A stretch of DNA of 44,087 nucleotides, from assembly GCA_947174565.1 (NCBI GenBank), contig CAMWJL010000008.1, positions 1 through 44,087 on the forward strand. Direction: 5' to 3'. The notes beneath the pieces were generated by a model. It saw only the letters and a program-made list of their open reading frames with translations, was not told the origin of the DNA and made no database searches. Below are positions 21,504 to 32,070 of this stretch, in pieces. This stretch comes from an uncultured Prevotellaceae bacterium. Lineage in GTDB: Bacteria > Bacteroidota > Bacteroidia > Bacteroidales > Bacteroidaceae. Made by a program: the position numbers and the translations under genes. The first letter of the stretch is position 1. Each line of letters starts with the position of its first letter.

Positions 21504-23027
21504 TTATTTCTTCTTATAGATGATGCGAGACGGACGATAGCAGACGTTGTCGTATCGACGGAGCAATGCGCCGTCTTCTGTGTTCAACACCCACACATGG
21601 CCGTTCAACCCTTCTTCGTCAGGTTCATAGAACGCCACGAACGTTTCGGTATGGTCCTCGCTCAGTTCCATGGCGGTGATAACGGCGCGGTCGCTGCCCA
21701 CCGTGGCGCATATCTTGACATTATCAAGCATCTGCGATTGGCTGTAAATCCAACGTGCCACCTTGTTACCGTCTCCATACAGCAGATAGTTATACAACTC
21801 CGTAGCCACATACGGTGTCCTCTCTGTCAGTCGGCAGCTGAAACCTGCCAGCACTGGACCTCCGTAGGCACCAAGTTCATTCTGCATGGTCTCCTCGTTG
21901 TAGTACCAAAAGGTGCGGTCCATGATGGTCTTCTGATACATCATGCCTTGCTGAGTGCTGGTGACCACGACGATATTATCACTGAAAGCAGCCGTCTTCC
22001 CCACCGTTCTTGGCAAGAACATGAACACGGGTTCGTAACCCTTGAAATAATTGGAAGCTTGTGCTTCGGTCTCACTAACCACGTCGGGGGTGAACAGGTA
22101 TGTCTTGCTGCAATAGTAAGGTCCGTAGCCGTTGTACATCATGCACACATCGCCAAACTTCTTGTCCCACAGATACACATTGTTGTAAGCAACGGAGCCT
22201 GAGTCGTAAATGAAGCCACACAGGGCATACTCCGACTTAAATTTCACGGGGTTTCCTACTGCCCCCTCTGTAGGAGACAGCTCAAAGACTTTCCCGTTCT
22301 CACACAAGATGGGATAGATTGTTCCAGCCGTTCCGTGAGAAGGCAACAGAATCCGATAAGGGCGGAAATCCTCCAAATCGTTCACGACAAGCATGTTTTC
22401 CACAACCAACGTCTTGTCGTTCAGATAATAGAGGGCAGGAGCCTGCCCAATGGATGGGTCGCCCTGACAGGCGAGTATCAGGCTGCCGTCGCATTGCACA
22501 ACATCCATCACATTGCGGGTGAATGTATATTCAGGGTTGTTCAGCACGAAGCAGTCTCCCTCGGCAAAATGGTCGGCAACACCTTCCACCCGTTGTTTCA
22601 GCATAAACGACAGCATGCTGTTTCCGTCGGCATCGTTGCTAATGACCGTGATGCCCTCCTCATAAGGCGAGTTCACGTTCAGGACAAAAGGGAAGAAGGT
22701 CTTTCCGTCTTCGTTCTCCACTATGAGGCGACAACGGAAGCTACCCAACGCTTTACCGACATACACCAGGTCTCGCTCACGGGAATATACCTTTTGGTCA
22801 ATCTCCCATGTATATGTTACAGGTTTGTCAACATACGACTGACTGATAACAGGGGAGATGGTCAGTGTTTCGTTCTTGTCTATGTCGTATTCTGACTTGA
22901 TGCACCCTTCTTCTATTGTAATCTCGGAGATGAGTCCTACACCTTCTGTCGTTTCATCCTGAAAGCAGGACGAAAGGCACAGCAGAACACATAAAACACT
23001 CAATTTATTAAGCCTTTTCATTTTCAT
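21504..23027 (-). CDS. PKD-like family lipoprotein
   Basis: Lipoprotein signal (LSVLCVLLCLSSCFQ), PKD-like VTYTWEIDQKVYS...FRCRLIVENEDGKTFF. Follows DUF4843 and SusD genes. Confidence 0.75.
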   Translation of the reverse strand: MKMKRLNKLSVLCVLLCLSSCFQDETTEGVGLISEITIEEGCIKSEYDIDKNETLTISPVISQSYVDKPVTYTWEIDQKVYSRERDLVYVGKALGSFRCRLIVENEDGKTFFPFVLNVNSPYEEGITVISNDADGNSMLSFMLKQRVEGVADHFAEGDCFVLNNPEYTFTRNVMDVVQCDGSLILACQGDPSIGQAPALYYLNDKTLVVENMLVVNDLEDFRPYRILLPSHGTAGTIYPILCENGKVFELSPTEGAVGNPVKFKSEYALCGFIYDSGSVAYNNVYLWDKKFGDVCMMYNGYGPYYCSKTYLFTPDVVSETEAQASNYFKGYEPVFMFLPRTVGKTAAFSDNIVVVTSTQQGMMYQKTIMDRTFWYYNEETMQNELGAYGGPVLAGFSCRLTERTPYVATELYNYLLYGDGNKVARWIYSQSQMLDNVKICATVGSDRAVITAMELSEDHTETFVAFYEPDEEGLNGHVWVLNTEDGALLRRYDNVCYRPSRIIYKKK

Positions 23028-23059
23028 CTTTATGTAACAAGTGGTTAAACGCCTTCTTA

Positions 23060-23875
23060 TCAGTATGGATTGGGGAAATCAAACGGGAAATCAGGGTACA
23101 AACTCAGTATTTCCTCCCGATTGGCAGGGTCAGCGAAGTACTCATAGACGGGATACTTGATATACTTGTTCACAATCGTTCGGAACTGGAAAAAGTCACC
23201 ATATTGCACATGTTCCAGATTCTCACCATAGACAGCAACCATCTTGGCGTAAGACTCGGGCAAGACATCCTGCAAGGCATGGAAGCACTCCACCATCTTG
23301 ATGAGCTTCAATGGATGCCAAACGCCAAACTCATACTCGTGCCAGACCTTATCTCCTTTGTAATCCAGCCATTCGGGCTGCTCAACGGCATTATCAAAGA
23401 ACAACACGCAGACCTGATCTTTGTTGTTCAGCGTAGGCACAAAAGTGCTGTTATTGCTCAGACGGATGTCTAACCTGTAACGTACAAAACCGTTTTGGTA
23501 GTCGCCAGCCAACGCATCCCGATAAATGCGCACGGGAATATACCCTCTCACAGAGTCTGCCTGAATCACAGGCTGACCAATGGAGAACTGCACACCTTCT
23601 TCTACCGTCGTCTTTTCTTTGTCAATCTTGTAAGAGAACGTGCGGTCATCAGAGGAGGGTTCGCCCATCAAACAAACGGGTATCATGTATTCCTTTTCAC
23701 GTATATTCGTGGGAGTCACTCCAAACGAATAACGCAATGTGTCGTCGGAGAAATAAATGCCTGAATAATCCGTATCATAGGTCAAATACTCCTCTGAGCA
23801 GGAAGTTGACAACAGGCCTCCAACCATGGAACACAGAAGCCATACCGCTTTAATCCATATATTATGCTTTTCCAT
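23060..23875 (-). CDS. DUF4843-family lipoprotein
   Basis: Lipobox (GGLLSTSCSEE), YDTDYSGIYFSDDTLRYSFGVTP, position directly after SusD. Start trimmed to the MEKHNIW methionine. Confidence 0.75.
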   Translation of the reverse strand: MEKHNIWIKAVWLLCSMVGGLLSTSCSEEYLTYDTDYSGIYFSDDTLRYSFGVTPTNIREKEYMIPVCLMGEPSSDDRTFSYKIDKEKTTVEEGVQFSIGQPVIQADSVRGYIPVRIYRDALAGDYQNGFVRYRLDIRLSNNSTFVPTLNNKDQVCVLFFDNAVEQPEWLDYKGDKVWHEYEFGVWHPLKLIKMVECFHALQDVLPESYAKMVAVYGENLEHVQYGDFFQFRTIVNKYIKYPVYEYFADPANREEILSLYPDFPFDFPNPY

Positions 23876-23888
23876 TTTTCTTGATTGA

Positions 23889-25310
23889 TTAGTTACGATA
23901 GTCATATTCTATTTCAGGAATAGGGATAACATACACGTCTCGGGAAGGGGCAATGCGCTCTCCGTTCTGATTGACAATAGTTTGGTTCAGACGCTTCATG
24001 TGGAAGAACATCTGCCCTTCGCCAATCAGTTCTTTATAGCGTTCCGCATCAATTGCCTCCTGAATCATGTCAGAGGTCATTTGTTCCCAATCAAGCTTCA
24101 CCTCAATGCCGCGGCTCTCACGAACCTTATCCAGCATGGTGGCTACCACGTCAGGATGGTTATCCCTGTTCTGACACTCTGCCACAATGTAATACATCTC
24201 TGGCAAGCGAATCAGGTTGAGACCCTGTATCGTGTTTTCGGGACGCTTAGCCTCGTTACCTTCCAACTTGTACTTATCCAATATCTTCGTGAAACGGATT
24301 GTTCCAGAAGGTTGAATCGTGAAGTAAGCACCTAACCGATAGTCATTGCCCTCGGCTGTTTCATAGAATGTTGCATAATCCTTGCGTGGGTTCAAGGAGT
24401 AGAACGAGGTGGACAGCCAAAGGTCATTATACACGTTGGAATAGAAGTCTGTCGTGGAATAGATGCCGAAGATGGTCTCCTTGTGGGACAAACAGCCAGC
24501 CACGTCACCAGCGATTTCTATCCGCTTCAGCAATGAAAGCCCGCTCTCGTCAATGACCATTCGGGCATATTCTTCCGCCTTCTCATAGTTACCCATGGTC
24601 ATATATACACGAGCCAATGTCGCACGAACGGCATGTATGTTGAAGTGTATCTGACGCATGGTCATAAACGCCCTGTCATTGGCGTATGCGTCTTCATTAG
24701 CCAACAGTTTCTCGGCTTCTAACAAATCCGAAAGAATGTACTCATAGACTTTGGAAGCTTTGGAAAACTGTGGTGTGACAAGCGAGAACGTCGTGGCATA
24801 AGGGATTCCATCTGCTTCAGGATTCAGTGTAATCTGCTCTGTGAACAAACGCAGGAGGTCAAAGTGCATGAAAGCGCGCAAGCCCAAAGCCTCGCCTCGG
24901 TAAATCGTATATGGATAGTCCGTGGCGTTGCTGACCAATTCACATTGCAGGATGGAATTGACGTTAGAGATATTGGCATACATATCCGTCCACAAACCCT
25001 GGAACAGCGTCTCAACAGTGGAGTAGGTGTAGTTATACTTCAACAGATTCTCCACCTTGTAATTGCCGTAAGACTCAAAATACTGCGCCATAACATCCAA
25101 TGCCGAATAGCTCATTTCTCGTCCATACAGGTTCTGACCACGCAACTGGGCGTATGCACCATACATGGCATCTTCTATTCCGCTGGCAGAAGACAGCAGT
25201 TCCTTCCGCTTCACTTGCCCTTCGGGAGTAATATCCAAAAAGCTCTCACAGGCCGACAGCGTCAGCAATGCCGACCATACATATATAATTCTTAGAATCT
25301 TCATCTTCAT
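23889..25310 (-). CDS. RagB/SusD family nutrient-uptake outer-membrane lipoprotein
   Basis: LSACESFLDITPEGQVKRKELLSSASGIEDAMYGAYAQLRG, EALGLRAFMHFDLLRLFTE, YYIVAECQNRD. Confidence 0.95.
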   Translation of the reverse strand: MKMKILRIIYVWSALLTLSACESFLDITPEGQVKRKELLSSASGIEDAMYGAYAQLRGQNLYGREMSYSALDVMAQYFESYGNYKVENLLKYNYTYSTVETLFQGLWTDMYANISNVNSILQCELVSNATDYPYTIYRGEALGLRAFMHFDLLRLFTEQITLNPEADGIPYATTFSLVTPQFSKASKVYEYILSDLLEAEKLLANEDAYANDRAFMTMRQIHFNIHAVRATLARVYMTMGNYEKAEEYARMVIDESGLSLLKRIEIAGDVAGCLSHKETIFGIYSTTDFYSNVYNDLWLSTSFYSLNPRKDYATFYETAEGNDYRLGAYFTIQPSGTIRFTKILDKYKLEGNEAKRPENTIQGLNLIRLPEMYYIVAECQNRDNHPDVVATMLDKVRESRGIEVKLDWEQMTSDMIQEAIDAERYKELIGEGQMFFHMKRLNQTIVNQNGERIAPSRDVYVIPIPEIEYDYRN

Positions 25311-25316
25311 TTTGGA

Positions 25317-28300
25317 TTAAAAAATCGTACTTACAGTAAACTCAAAGCCCTGACTATAAAGATAATCTGTTCCGCGTTCTATCTTGACCGTAGAGAGACG
25401 GAACAAGTCCGTCGCATTGATACCTACACGCAGGTTGCGCAGATGCAGCTTCTGACAGACATTCTGCGAGAACTCATAACTCAGGTTAAGAGCCGTCAGC
25501 GTAAGTGTATTCTCTTTTTCGGCAAAACGGTCGGTCTGCTTTGGAACTGACGTATCCGCTATATCTTTATAGATAGCCACATCACCAGGCTTTTTCCAAC
25601 GGTCGTCGAACACACGCTGGTCAGCATTGTATTTGGGGTCAACACCCTCTACCTTTGAGGCACGCGTAGTGTTATAAATCCATGCACCACAACGCATACC
25701 GAAGAGCGCATAGAGGCTGAAACCTTTATAATACAAAGAAGTAGTGATTGTGCCGATGAAAGCAGGTTCTGTATCGCCTATTAACACCTTGTCGGAAGCA
25801 TCGTAGTCAAACGTATATTCACCATTTCGCTTGATATAGATTTCCCTTCCCGTAGCAGGGTCAATACCAGCTGAACGTACCAGTTTGAGCGCGGTAACGG
25901 ACTCACCTTCCGCATATTGTGGCAACGGAGCAAGAGCATTTGTGGCGTATTGCTCGTTTTTCTTGTTCATCTCCTCCAGAGCGGAGTTAATCTTCGTTAT
26001 CTTATTACGGTTGATATAACCCGTTGTGCCGAGTTTCCAGTTAAAGTCTCTTGTACGGAAGATGTAGCCGTCAAGCTGATATTCAATACCTTTATTCTGT
26101 AACTCGCCCAAGTTCTCCTTGGCACTGGTCACACCCACCGACGGAGCTTTCGCCTTATCCAGCAACAAATCCTTGGTCTGTTTGATGTAAGCGTCCACAA
26201 CGAGATTCAAGCGACGGTCGAACAGACTGACATCCAATCCTATATTATAAGTCATGGTGCGTTCCCAGCACAAATCTATATTCCCGATGGTCAATGGTAC
26301 AGCACCGATGCCCGTTCCGTAAGAGTAATTTCCGCTGTATTTATACATCGTGAGAGCCTGAAAAGGGCTAAAACTTACCTTTCCTGTATATCCCACACTG
26401 CCGCGCAACTTGAACAAATCAACATGGTCACGAATAGACTCCATGAAACTCTCATTCAAGATATTCCATCCAGCACCAGTAGCCCAAAAGTGACCGAAAC
26501 GCTTGTTCTCACCAAACTGAGAAGAACCTGTCGTTCGGTAAGTCAAATCCGCATAATAGCGGTTGCGGAACGAATAAGTGCCATTAGTGAAGAAACCCAC
26601 ATCAGCCGATTCCGACTGCAAGCCATAAGGAGTTTCACTATCAGGATAGGAAGACGCATTGCCAATAAAAGCCAATTTATCAGAATAGAAACCAATGCCT
26701 TTTGTCATAGCCTTCTGACTTTGGGAATGGTTGATTTCCCATCCAGCCGTCAAACTCAGCAATGACTGGTCTTGGAACATCTTGTTATATGCTCCTACAA
26801 TGTTGCCGTTGTAGCTAACCGCCTTGGAAGAAGAAATAGCCATATATCCCTTCTTATCAGGGTCTTGCTCGTTCTTAAACATCCGTGAATCAGGTGACTG
26901 GAAGTCATCTCCCCACCCCGTTTCGGAAGAGATATTAAAGTGTCCAGTGATACGGAACTCACGATTGATGTCCCAGCGACAATCAGTGGAGTTAGACAAA
27001 ACGTGCGTTCCCTCCCGAGAGTAAGAACCCAACGTCGCTTCATAAAGCGGATTGTTCAAATCCCAAGCCAAATCCAAATTCACAGAACCATCGGCATTAT
27101 ACATACGGTCATAGGGATTCATGCGAGTGTACTGCGAGAAACTGCCATAAGGAGAGTCCTGTGAAGACACCTCCGAGTAGTTCGTTCTGTTAGAAATCTG
27201 TATGACGTTATTGATAAAATAATCGAATTTGAATCCCAAACCATAGCGACGGCGATAGTCACCCTTCATCACACCCTTAGTATCTCCGAAACGTCCAGAG
27301 AGTTCATAGCGCAGATTGCCAGCACCGCCATAGATGCGCAGCGAATGGTCGTGGGAGAAAGACGTGCGAGCAGGCTGTGAAAGCCAGTCGGAGTCCTGTC
27401 CGCGACGAATAGCTTGATAACGTTCGTTATACAACTTATCATATTCCCATTGCAACGGGTTTCCTGTCGTCGGATCCAACGCCCCCTTGGCATCGTAAAG
27501 TCCCGCCAACTGCTCATAATGCAACTTGTCAGCAGCATTCAGCACGTTATAATCCCCAAGTACAGGGAATTGTACATTGCCCGTGAAGTTATACGCCACC
27601 CGAAGAGTTGACTCCTTGATAGGCTTACGGGTAATGACAATCACGCCGTTAGCAGCCTTTGAACCATACAGCGCAGTGGCAGCCGCGTCCTTCAAGACGT
27701 TGATGCTCTCCACCTCGTTCATGTCCAAATCATACAGCTCCTGCAAGGAAATCTCCGTACCATCCAAGATGATGGTAGGCTGATTGACAGCTTGTCCCTC
27801 GTTGGAGAACGAACTCATACCGCGTATGATTAGCTCTGGCACATGGTTAGGGTTAGAGCCAGCAGCCGTGTTCTGCACCAGTTCCATACCAGGCGTCAAG
27901 GCAGCGATGGCGGAAATCAGGTTTGTGCCAGACACTTGCTTGATTTCGATGCCCGAGATTTGCTTGACAGCACCCGTAAAGCTCTGTTTGTCTTTGGCAA
28001 AGAATCCGTTCACCACCACCTCACCAAGTTCCTTCGTGTCTTCCTCCATCTCAATCTTCATGCCCGGCTTGCACTTGCTGGCAGGGATGGTCAAGGTCTT
28101 GTAGCCTAACAAAGAGAGACGTAGTTCAAAGTCCCCCGTCGGTCGAGAAAGGTTGAACTGACCGTCCAGATTCGTGGTCGTTCCTCCACTGAGGCTGCCT
28201 TGCTGGAATACAGCCACGGACACGCCAATCAATGTCTCACCAGTTTTTTTGTCAATAATCGAACCGCTTATGAACTTTGAAACGGTCTCATCCTGTTGCG

Positions 28301-28391
28301 GCACGCTCGCAAGTGCCTCCATTGCGTGAACGGAGACTCCGCCACAGGCGAGGGCGGCACACCACATACAGGCAAACATTTGTAATTTCAT
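25317..28391 (-). CDS. SusC/RagA family TonB-linked outer-membrane protein
   Basis: CarboxypepD_reg, TonB plug (PELIIRGMSSFSNEGQAVNQPTIILDGTEISLQELYDLDMNEVESINVLKDAAATALYGSKAANGVIVITRK) and barrel. Confidence 0.97.
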   Translation of the reverse strand: MKLQMFACMWCAALACGGVSVHAMEALASVPQQDETVSKFISGSIIDKKTGETLIGVSVAVFQQGSLSGGTTTNLDGQFNLSRPTGDFELRLSLLGYKTLTIPASKCKPGMKIEMEEDTKELGEVVVNGFFAKDKQSFTGAVKQISGIEIKQVSGTNLISAIAALTPGMELVQNTAAGSNPNHVPELIIRGMSSFSNEGQAVNQPTIILDGTEISLQELYDLDMNEVESINVLKDAAATALYGSKAANGVIVITRKPIKESTLRVAYNFTGNVQFPVLGDYNVLNAADKLHYEQLAGLYDAKGALDPTTGNPLQWEYDKLYNERYQAIRRGQDSDWLSQPARTSFSHDHSLRIYGGAGNLRYELSGRFGDTKGVMKGDYRRRYGLGFKFDYFINNVIQISNRTNYSEVSSQDSPYGSFSQYTRMNPYDRMYNADGSVNLDLAWDLNNPLYEATLGSYSREGTHVLSNSTDCRWDINREFRITGHFNISSETGWGDDFQSPDSRMFKNEQDPDKKGYMAISSSKAVSYNGNIVGAYNKMFQDQSLLSLTAGWEINHSQSQKAMTKGIGFYSDKLAFIGNASSYPDSETPYGLQSESADVGFFTNGTYSFRNRYYADLTYRTTGSSQFGENKRFGHFWATGAGWNILNESFMESIRDHVDLFKLRGSVGYTGKVSFSPFQALTMYKYSGNYSYGTGIGAVPLTIGNIDLCWERTMTYNIGLDVSLFDRRLNLVVDAYIKQTKDLLLDKAKAPSVGVTSAKENLGELQNKGIEYQLDGYIFRTRDFNWKLGTTGYINRNKITKINSALEEMNKKNEQYATNALAPLPQYAEGESVTALKLVRSAGIDPATGREIYIKRNGEYTFDYDASDKVLIGDTEPAFIGTITTSLYYKGFSLYALFGMRCGAWIYNTTRASKVEGVDPKYNADQRVFDDRWKKPGDVAIYKDIADTSVPKQTDRFAEKENTLTLTALNLSYEFSQNVCQKLHLRNLRVGINATDLFRLSTVKIERGTDYLYSQGFEFTVSTIF

Positions 28392-28431
28392 CTATGACTT
28401 TATTTTCGTTTTAATGACTGTTCTTTTCAGA

Positions 28432-30000
28432 TTATGGCACCAACACCTTGCGGCTTGCATTGCCGATGCGTATCACATAGAAGCCCTTAGGCAGGGAGAA
28501 TGTGGTACATAACCCATCCATCAGGCGTGAGGCACGCAACTGTCCGTTAGCCTCAATGACCTCTACCCTCCGAGCAATCGGCTCAGTTTGTATCACGCAG
28601 CATTCCCCTCGGGACACTTCCACCTCAAACGGACCTTCCCGCACCGCGTCCACCTCATCCATACCTGTGAGCAAGCGGTCGAAGTCCAACTCCAACAGGA
28701 AGTCGATGGGCAACGGTTCGCGTATCGTCTTGAAATTCTCCCATATACTTGTGCTCCTGAACGCATCCACACAACCCTCGGGCACAATCAGCGTGCCATC
28801 GCTGGCGTATGTCGTGGCACGAAAGGCACACGGAGGTATGGAGAAGCCACTTAAAGGCTCTGTGCCAGCCTCGATAGGATTCCACTTCACCCGTACCGTC
28901 TTGACAGAAGAGCCGAAAAACGCATTCAAGCCGAACCAGTTCAGTCGTTCTGGCAAGACGATGGAAGCAAGGTTGGTCGTATAGCGGAAAGCATTGTTAT
29001 AGAGTGCCACCGTGTTGGGCGGCAGGTGAATCTCCCGTAGGGTTCGGTTGCTGTCGAAAGCACCTTGGGGAATCACGTCATATTGTGTACGGGATTCTCT
29101 CAAATCCAGTATTTGCAGAGAAGCCATGCGAGTACGGAAGAAAGTGAAATCCTCCTCCAGCAGATAGCCCTTTGCTTTCAGGCCGAGCAGACAATCCGCT
29201 TCCGCCTCCGTCAACACGTCGGCCACACGCACCGTTGACGAGCATTCTATTTCTTTATAAGGATATACCGCCCCTCGCGGATATACCTTGATGTCAACGT
29301 CGCAATCCTGCATTACGCCGCTGAGCATATAAAGGTGGTCTTCCGAGCTGTACCATAACTGCCCGTTGACCCGTGCTACCACAATAGACTCTGGATCGTC
29401 AGGTTCTATATAAAGGTAGAAGTTACGACCCTTGACCGTCTTGTCCGACCATACAGCCTCCTCGTTCGTGCGTATGGTCGCTCCGAGCACATGGCTCGGA
29501 TAAGTGATGTGGCACAAAGGCAATTCGTAGTTTGTCGCAGGGATTCGGTCAATAGCCTCCCCTGGATAGAGAGAACAAACCCAGGTATAGGACTGGTTGT
29601 CCTCGGTGAATAACAGCCGAACTTCATCGCCAGGCTGCACTTCGGTGTCGGCTTTTAGCGCACAAGAAAAATACATAAAGCCGAGTGATGTATTTTCCGA
29701 AATGGTGCGTGAGGACATGACATCCACCACCGTATTGTCCTGACGTACAAGGCCTACAACCAAGCGACCCTTTACGCTCCAGGCACGATTCAGGGAAGAC
29801 ACCGTCAAAGTGAAGTTGTCACCGCCTTTCAGGGTCAAAACATCAGCTGCTGGAGCATAATCAGGCTCCAGCATCATGCCGAGACTTCCTCCAACGGAAG
29901 TTATATATAAGTAGGGGTCAGGTCCTGATACCGTCTGCGCTATTGCCCGACAAGACAGGGACAGAAGCAGCATTATTCTCCATAAACCTTTGTGTATCAT
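28432..30000 (-). CDS. Secreted leucine-rich-repeat (LRR_5/BspA-like) protein with C-terminal sorting-like tail
   Basis: Signal peptide, LRR_5-like IPQGAFDSNRTLREIHLPPNTVALYNNAFRYTTNLASIVLPERL, C-terminal LPKGFYVIRIGNASRKVLVP. Confidence 0.7.
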   Translation of the reverse strand: MIHKGLWRIMLLLSLSCRAIAQTVSGPDPYLYITSVGGSLGMMLEPDYAPAADVLTLKGGDNFTLTVSSLNRAWSVKGRLVVGLVRQDNTVVDVMSSRTISENTSLGFMYFSCALKADTEVQPGDEVRLLFTEDNQSYTWVCSLYPGEAIDRIPATNYELPLCHITYPSHVLGATIRTNEEAVWSDKTVKGRNFYLYIEPDDPESIVVARVNGQLWYSSEDHLYMLSGVMQDCDVDIKVYPRGAVYPYKEIECSSTVRVADVLTEAEADCLLGLKAKGYLLEEDFTFFRTRMASLQILDLRESRTQYDVIPQGAFDSNRTLREIHLPPNTVALYNNAFRYTTNLASIVLPERLNWFGLNAFFGSSVKTVRVKWNPIEAGTEPLSGFSIPPCAFRATTYASDGTLIVPEGCVDAFRSTSIWENFKTIREPLPIDFLLELDFDRLLTGMDEVDAVREGPFEVEVSRGECCVIQTEPIARRVEVIEANGQLRASRLMDGLCTTFSLPKGFYVIRIGNASRKVLVP

Positions 30001-30010
30001 CTTCCCTTAG

Positions 30011-30055
30011 TGAAAAAAAGAAAGAATGAGAGGAGTGGTTGAGACTCCTCTCATT
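30011..30055 (-). terminator. Rho-independent terminator after the 30074-31708 gene
   Basis: AATGAGAGGAGT / ACTCCTCTCATT (12 bp) followed on the minus strand by CTTTCTTTTTTTC. Confidence 0.8.
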
Positions 30056-30073
30056 ATAATTAAAAGATGTGTA

Positions 30074-31708
30074 TTAAAGAACGACTTTCACAGCAGCGGC
30101 ACCCACTTTCACGATGTACATGCCTCTGTTCAGACCTGACACAGCTGATGTAACACCGCTATATACAAGCGCACCAGCAGTGCTGTAAACCTTGACAGGT
30201 GCTGGCTCGCCCAACACATAGATAACGCCGTTTACTACAGAAACCTTAGGAGCGGCATCGGTTGCCTTCACGTCGTCCACGCCTGATGTAACAGACAGGT
30301 CGCCATAGAAAGCAGCACGTGTGAACTCAGAAGTGGAATTCCAACTTGCATCATACGTTCTTGTGTCGCGGAACAGGAAGAAGTCACCCATCGTGCAAGT
30401 GCCGTCCTCGTTCACCGTCAGGTCGATTGTACCTGTTGGCTCACCCAAACCGTTATACAGAACGTGATAAACCATAACGGAATAATCCTCAGCTGTATAA
30501 ACTCTGTCCATCAGCAAGCCTGCGGGAATCTTCAATGTATTGCCTTCGACTGTGCAATCCGTAGCACCATAATTGCTGGCGTAAATGTCTGGACCCATAA
30601 ATTCCTCTATATAATATCCATCCATCATCTCATCATACGCAATGACTACATCGAACTCCTGCGGATAGTCGTAGTTATAGGGGTCAGTGCCACCGCTCAT
30701 GGTAATCATGTTCCAGAAGTTAGCAGGTTTCACATGGTATGAACCAGCGAAATTGGCAGAGGCAGTCGTTGGCTGACCCATCACACCAGCCATGTACCAC
30801 TGTGCGTAGGCATATTTCACCTCTTCTCCATCCTTCTCCGCACGGCTGATGCTCAGACCGCTGGTCAGAGAGAACACTTTACCAGATGCTTCCAAGTGGA
30901 AGGTAAGGCTACCCTCCAACTGATTGGGGGCTTGGAAGTTGCAAAGAGCCAAAGTCTGTGCCTCGTCCAGATAAGCATCCTTGAAAGGAATGTCCAGTCT
31001 TGAACCATCGAACGAAGCACTCAGTTCCAATGACTTGAAGCCAGCACCCCAGTCGAAGACTACAGAATAAGCTCTGTTGGTCTCGTCCGTGGCAGTCAAA
31101 GTAATGTCACATTCTGTTGGGACATCAGAACCGTCCATGACACCCGAAGCCTTGAAGTGGTATTCGCCACTCACGTCATTAGCCTCAATCACGGCAGCCT
31201 CCTTGAAGGTCAGCTTACAGTTGGTGAACTTTGCCAAAATCTTGTCTGTGCTCCACTGCTTATTCACCGTGATGGCTGTGAAATCGGTAACAGTGATGTT
31301 CTTTGTAGCAGGGTCAACTGTATAGACAACAGTCCATTGATTGCCACCCCATGGGCTTTCGCCGTTCTCATTGCCATACAGAACTGGCTCGTCCCACAAG
31401 TAGTAACCGTCTCCGTTGTAGTCAAAGACCTCGATATTGCCACTTTTCGTCAGGTTACAACCCTGAATGTCAGTAGCACCAGCCAGACCGATAATGCTCA
31501 AATCGCGGAAATCATGCTTGTCAATCTTCACCTCGCACTTGCTGGAGAATCTGTCAGCATATTCCTGACCATCAGCCGTGATTTCAATGTCAGCCGTGAA
31601 CTCATACGTACCATACAATTCAGATGGTGACGTAATCTGCGCGCACAGAGACGACGAGGACAACAATGCCAAAATGGCACAACTCAGTTTGGTAATAGTT
31701 TTTCTCAT
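30074..31708 (-). CDS. Secreted calycin-like-domain protein with C-terminal sorting-like tail
   Basis: Signal peptide. Repeated Tyr/Thr-rich beta segments (ELYGTYEFTADIEI..., SGEYHFKASGVMDG...). C-terminal VKVYSTAGALVYSGVTSAVSGLNRGMYIVKVGAAAVKVVL. Confidence 0.6.
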   Translation of the reverse strand: MRKTITKLSCAILALLSSSSLCAQITSPSELYGTYEFTADIEITADGQEYADRFSSKCEVKIDKHDFRDLSIIGLAGATDIQGCNLTKSGNIEVFDYNGDGYYLWDEPVLYGNENGESPWGGNQWTVVYTVDPATKNITVTDFTAITVNKQWSTDKILAKFTNCKLTFKEAAVIEANDVSGEYHFKASGVMDGSDVPTECDITLTATDETNRAYSVVFDWGAGFKSLELSASFDGSRLDIPFKDAYLDEAQTLALCNFQAPNQLEGSLTFHLEASGKVFSLTSGLSISRAEKDGEEVKYAYAQWYMAGVMGQPTTASANFAGSYHVKPANFWNMITMSGGTDPYNYDYPQEFDVVIAYDEMMDGYYIEEFMGPDIYASNYGATDCTVEGNTLKIPAGLLMDRVYTAEDYSVMVYHVLYNGLGEPTGTIDLTVNEDGTCTMGDFFLFRDTRTYDASWNSTSEFTRAAFYGDLSVTSGVDDVKATDAAPKVSVVNGVIYVLGEPAPVKVYSTAGALVYSGVTSAVSGLNRGMYIVKVGAAAVKVVL

Positions 31709-31981
31709 AAGCTTTAATTTTTATATGATTAAACAAAATGAATATATCTAACAAATCCTTTACTCCTCCCTGTTTCTTCCGTGGAGAAGGGGAACTTTCG
31801 GTTTGCAAAGTTAGGAAGAAAATCTCGATTCTGTCACATCTTTGTATCGGTATTTTACAGGAAAGGCATGAAAATAGGCACATCCTGCCTCCGTTTGAGG
31901 CGAGACGGGTCTCTTTTCTTCTCAAGCAGGAAGGTCGAACATGAGCCGTAAAACGCTCCCACGCATCATGCGCTTTCACAG

Positions 31982-32064
31982 CCCCAAAATCGATGTCCCC
32001 GACTCCGATTGGTCGGAGTCGGGGACATCGGTCTGTCGGAGTCGGGGACTCCGATTTAGAGGGG
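31982..32064 (-). repeat. ~80-bp palindromic repeat element, copy B (inverted relative to copy A)
   Basis: Reverse complement CCCCTCTAAATCGGAGTCCCCGAC...GTCGGGGACATCGATTTTGGGG matches copy A at both ends. Confidence 0.85.
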
Positions 32065-32070
32065 TATTTT

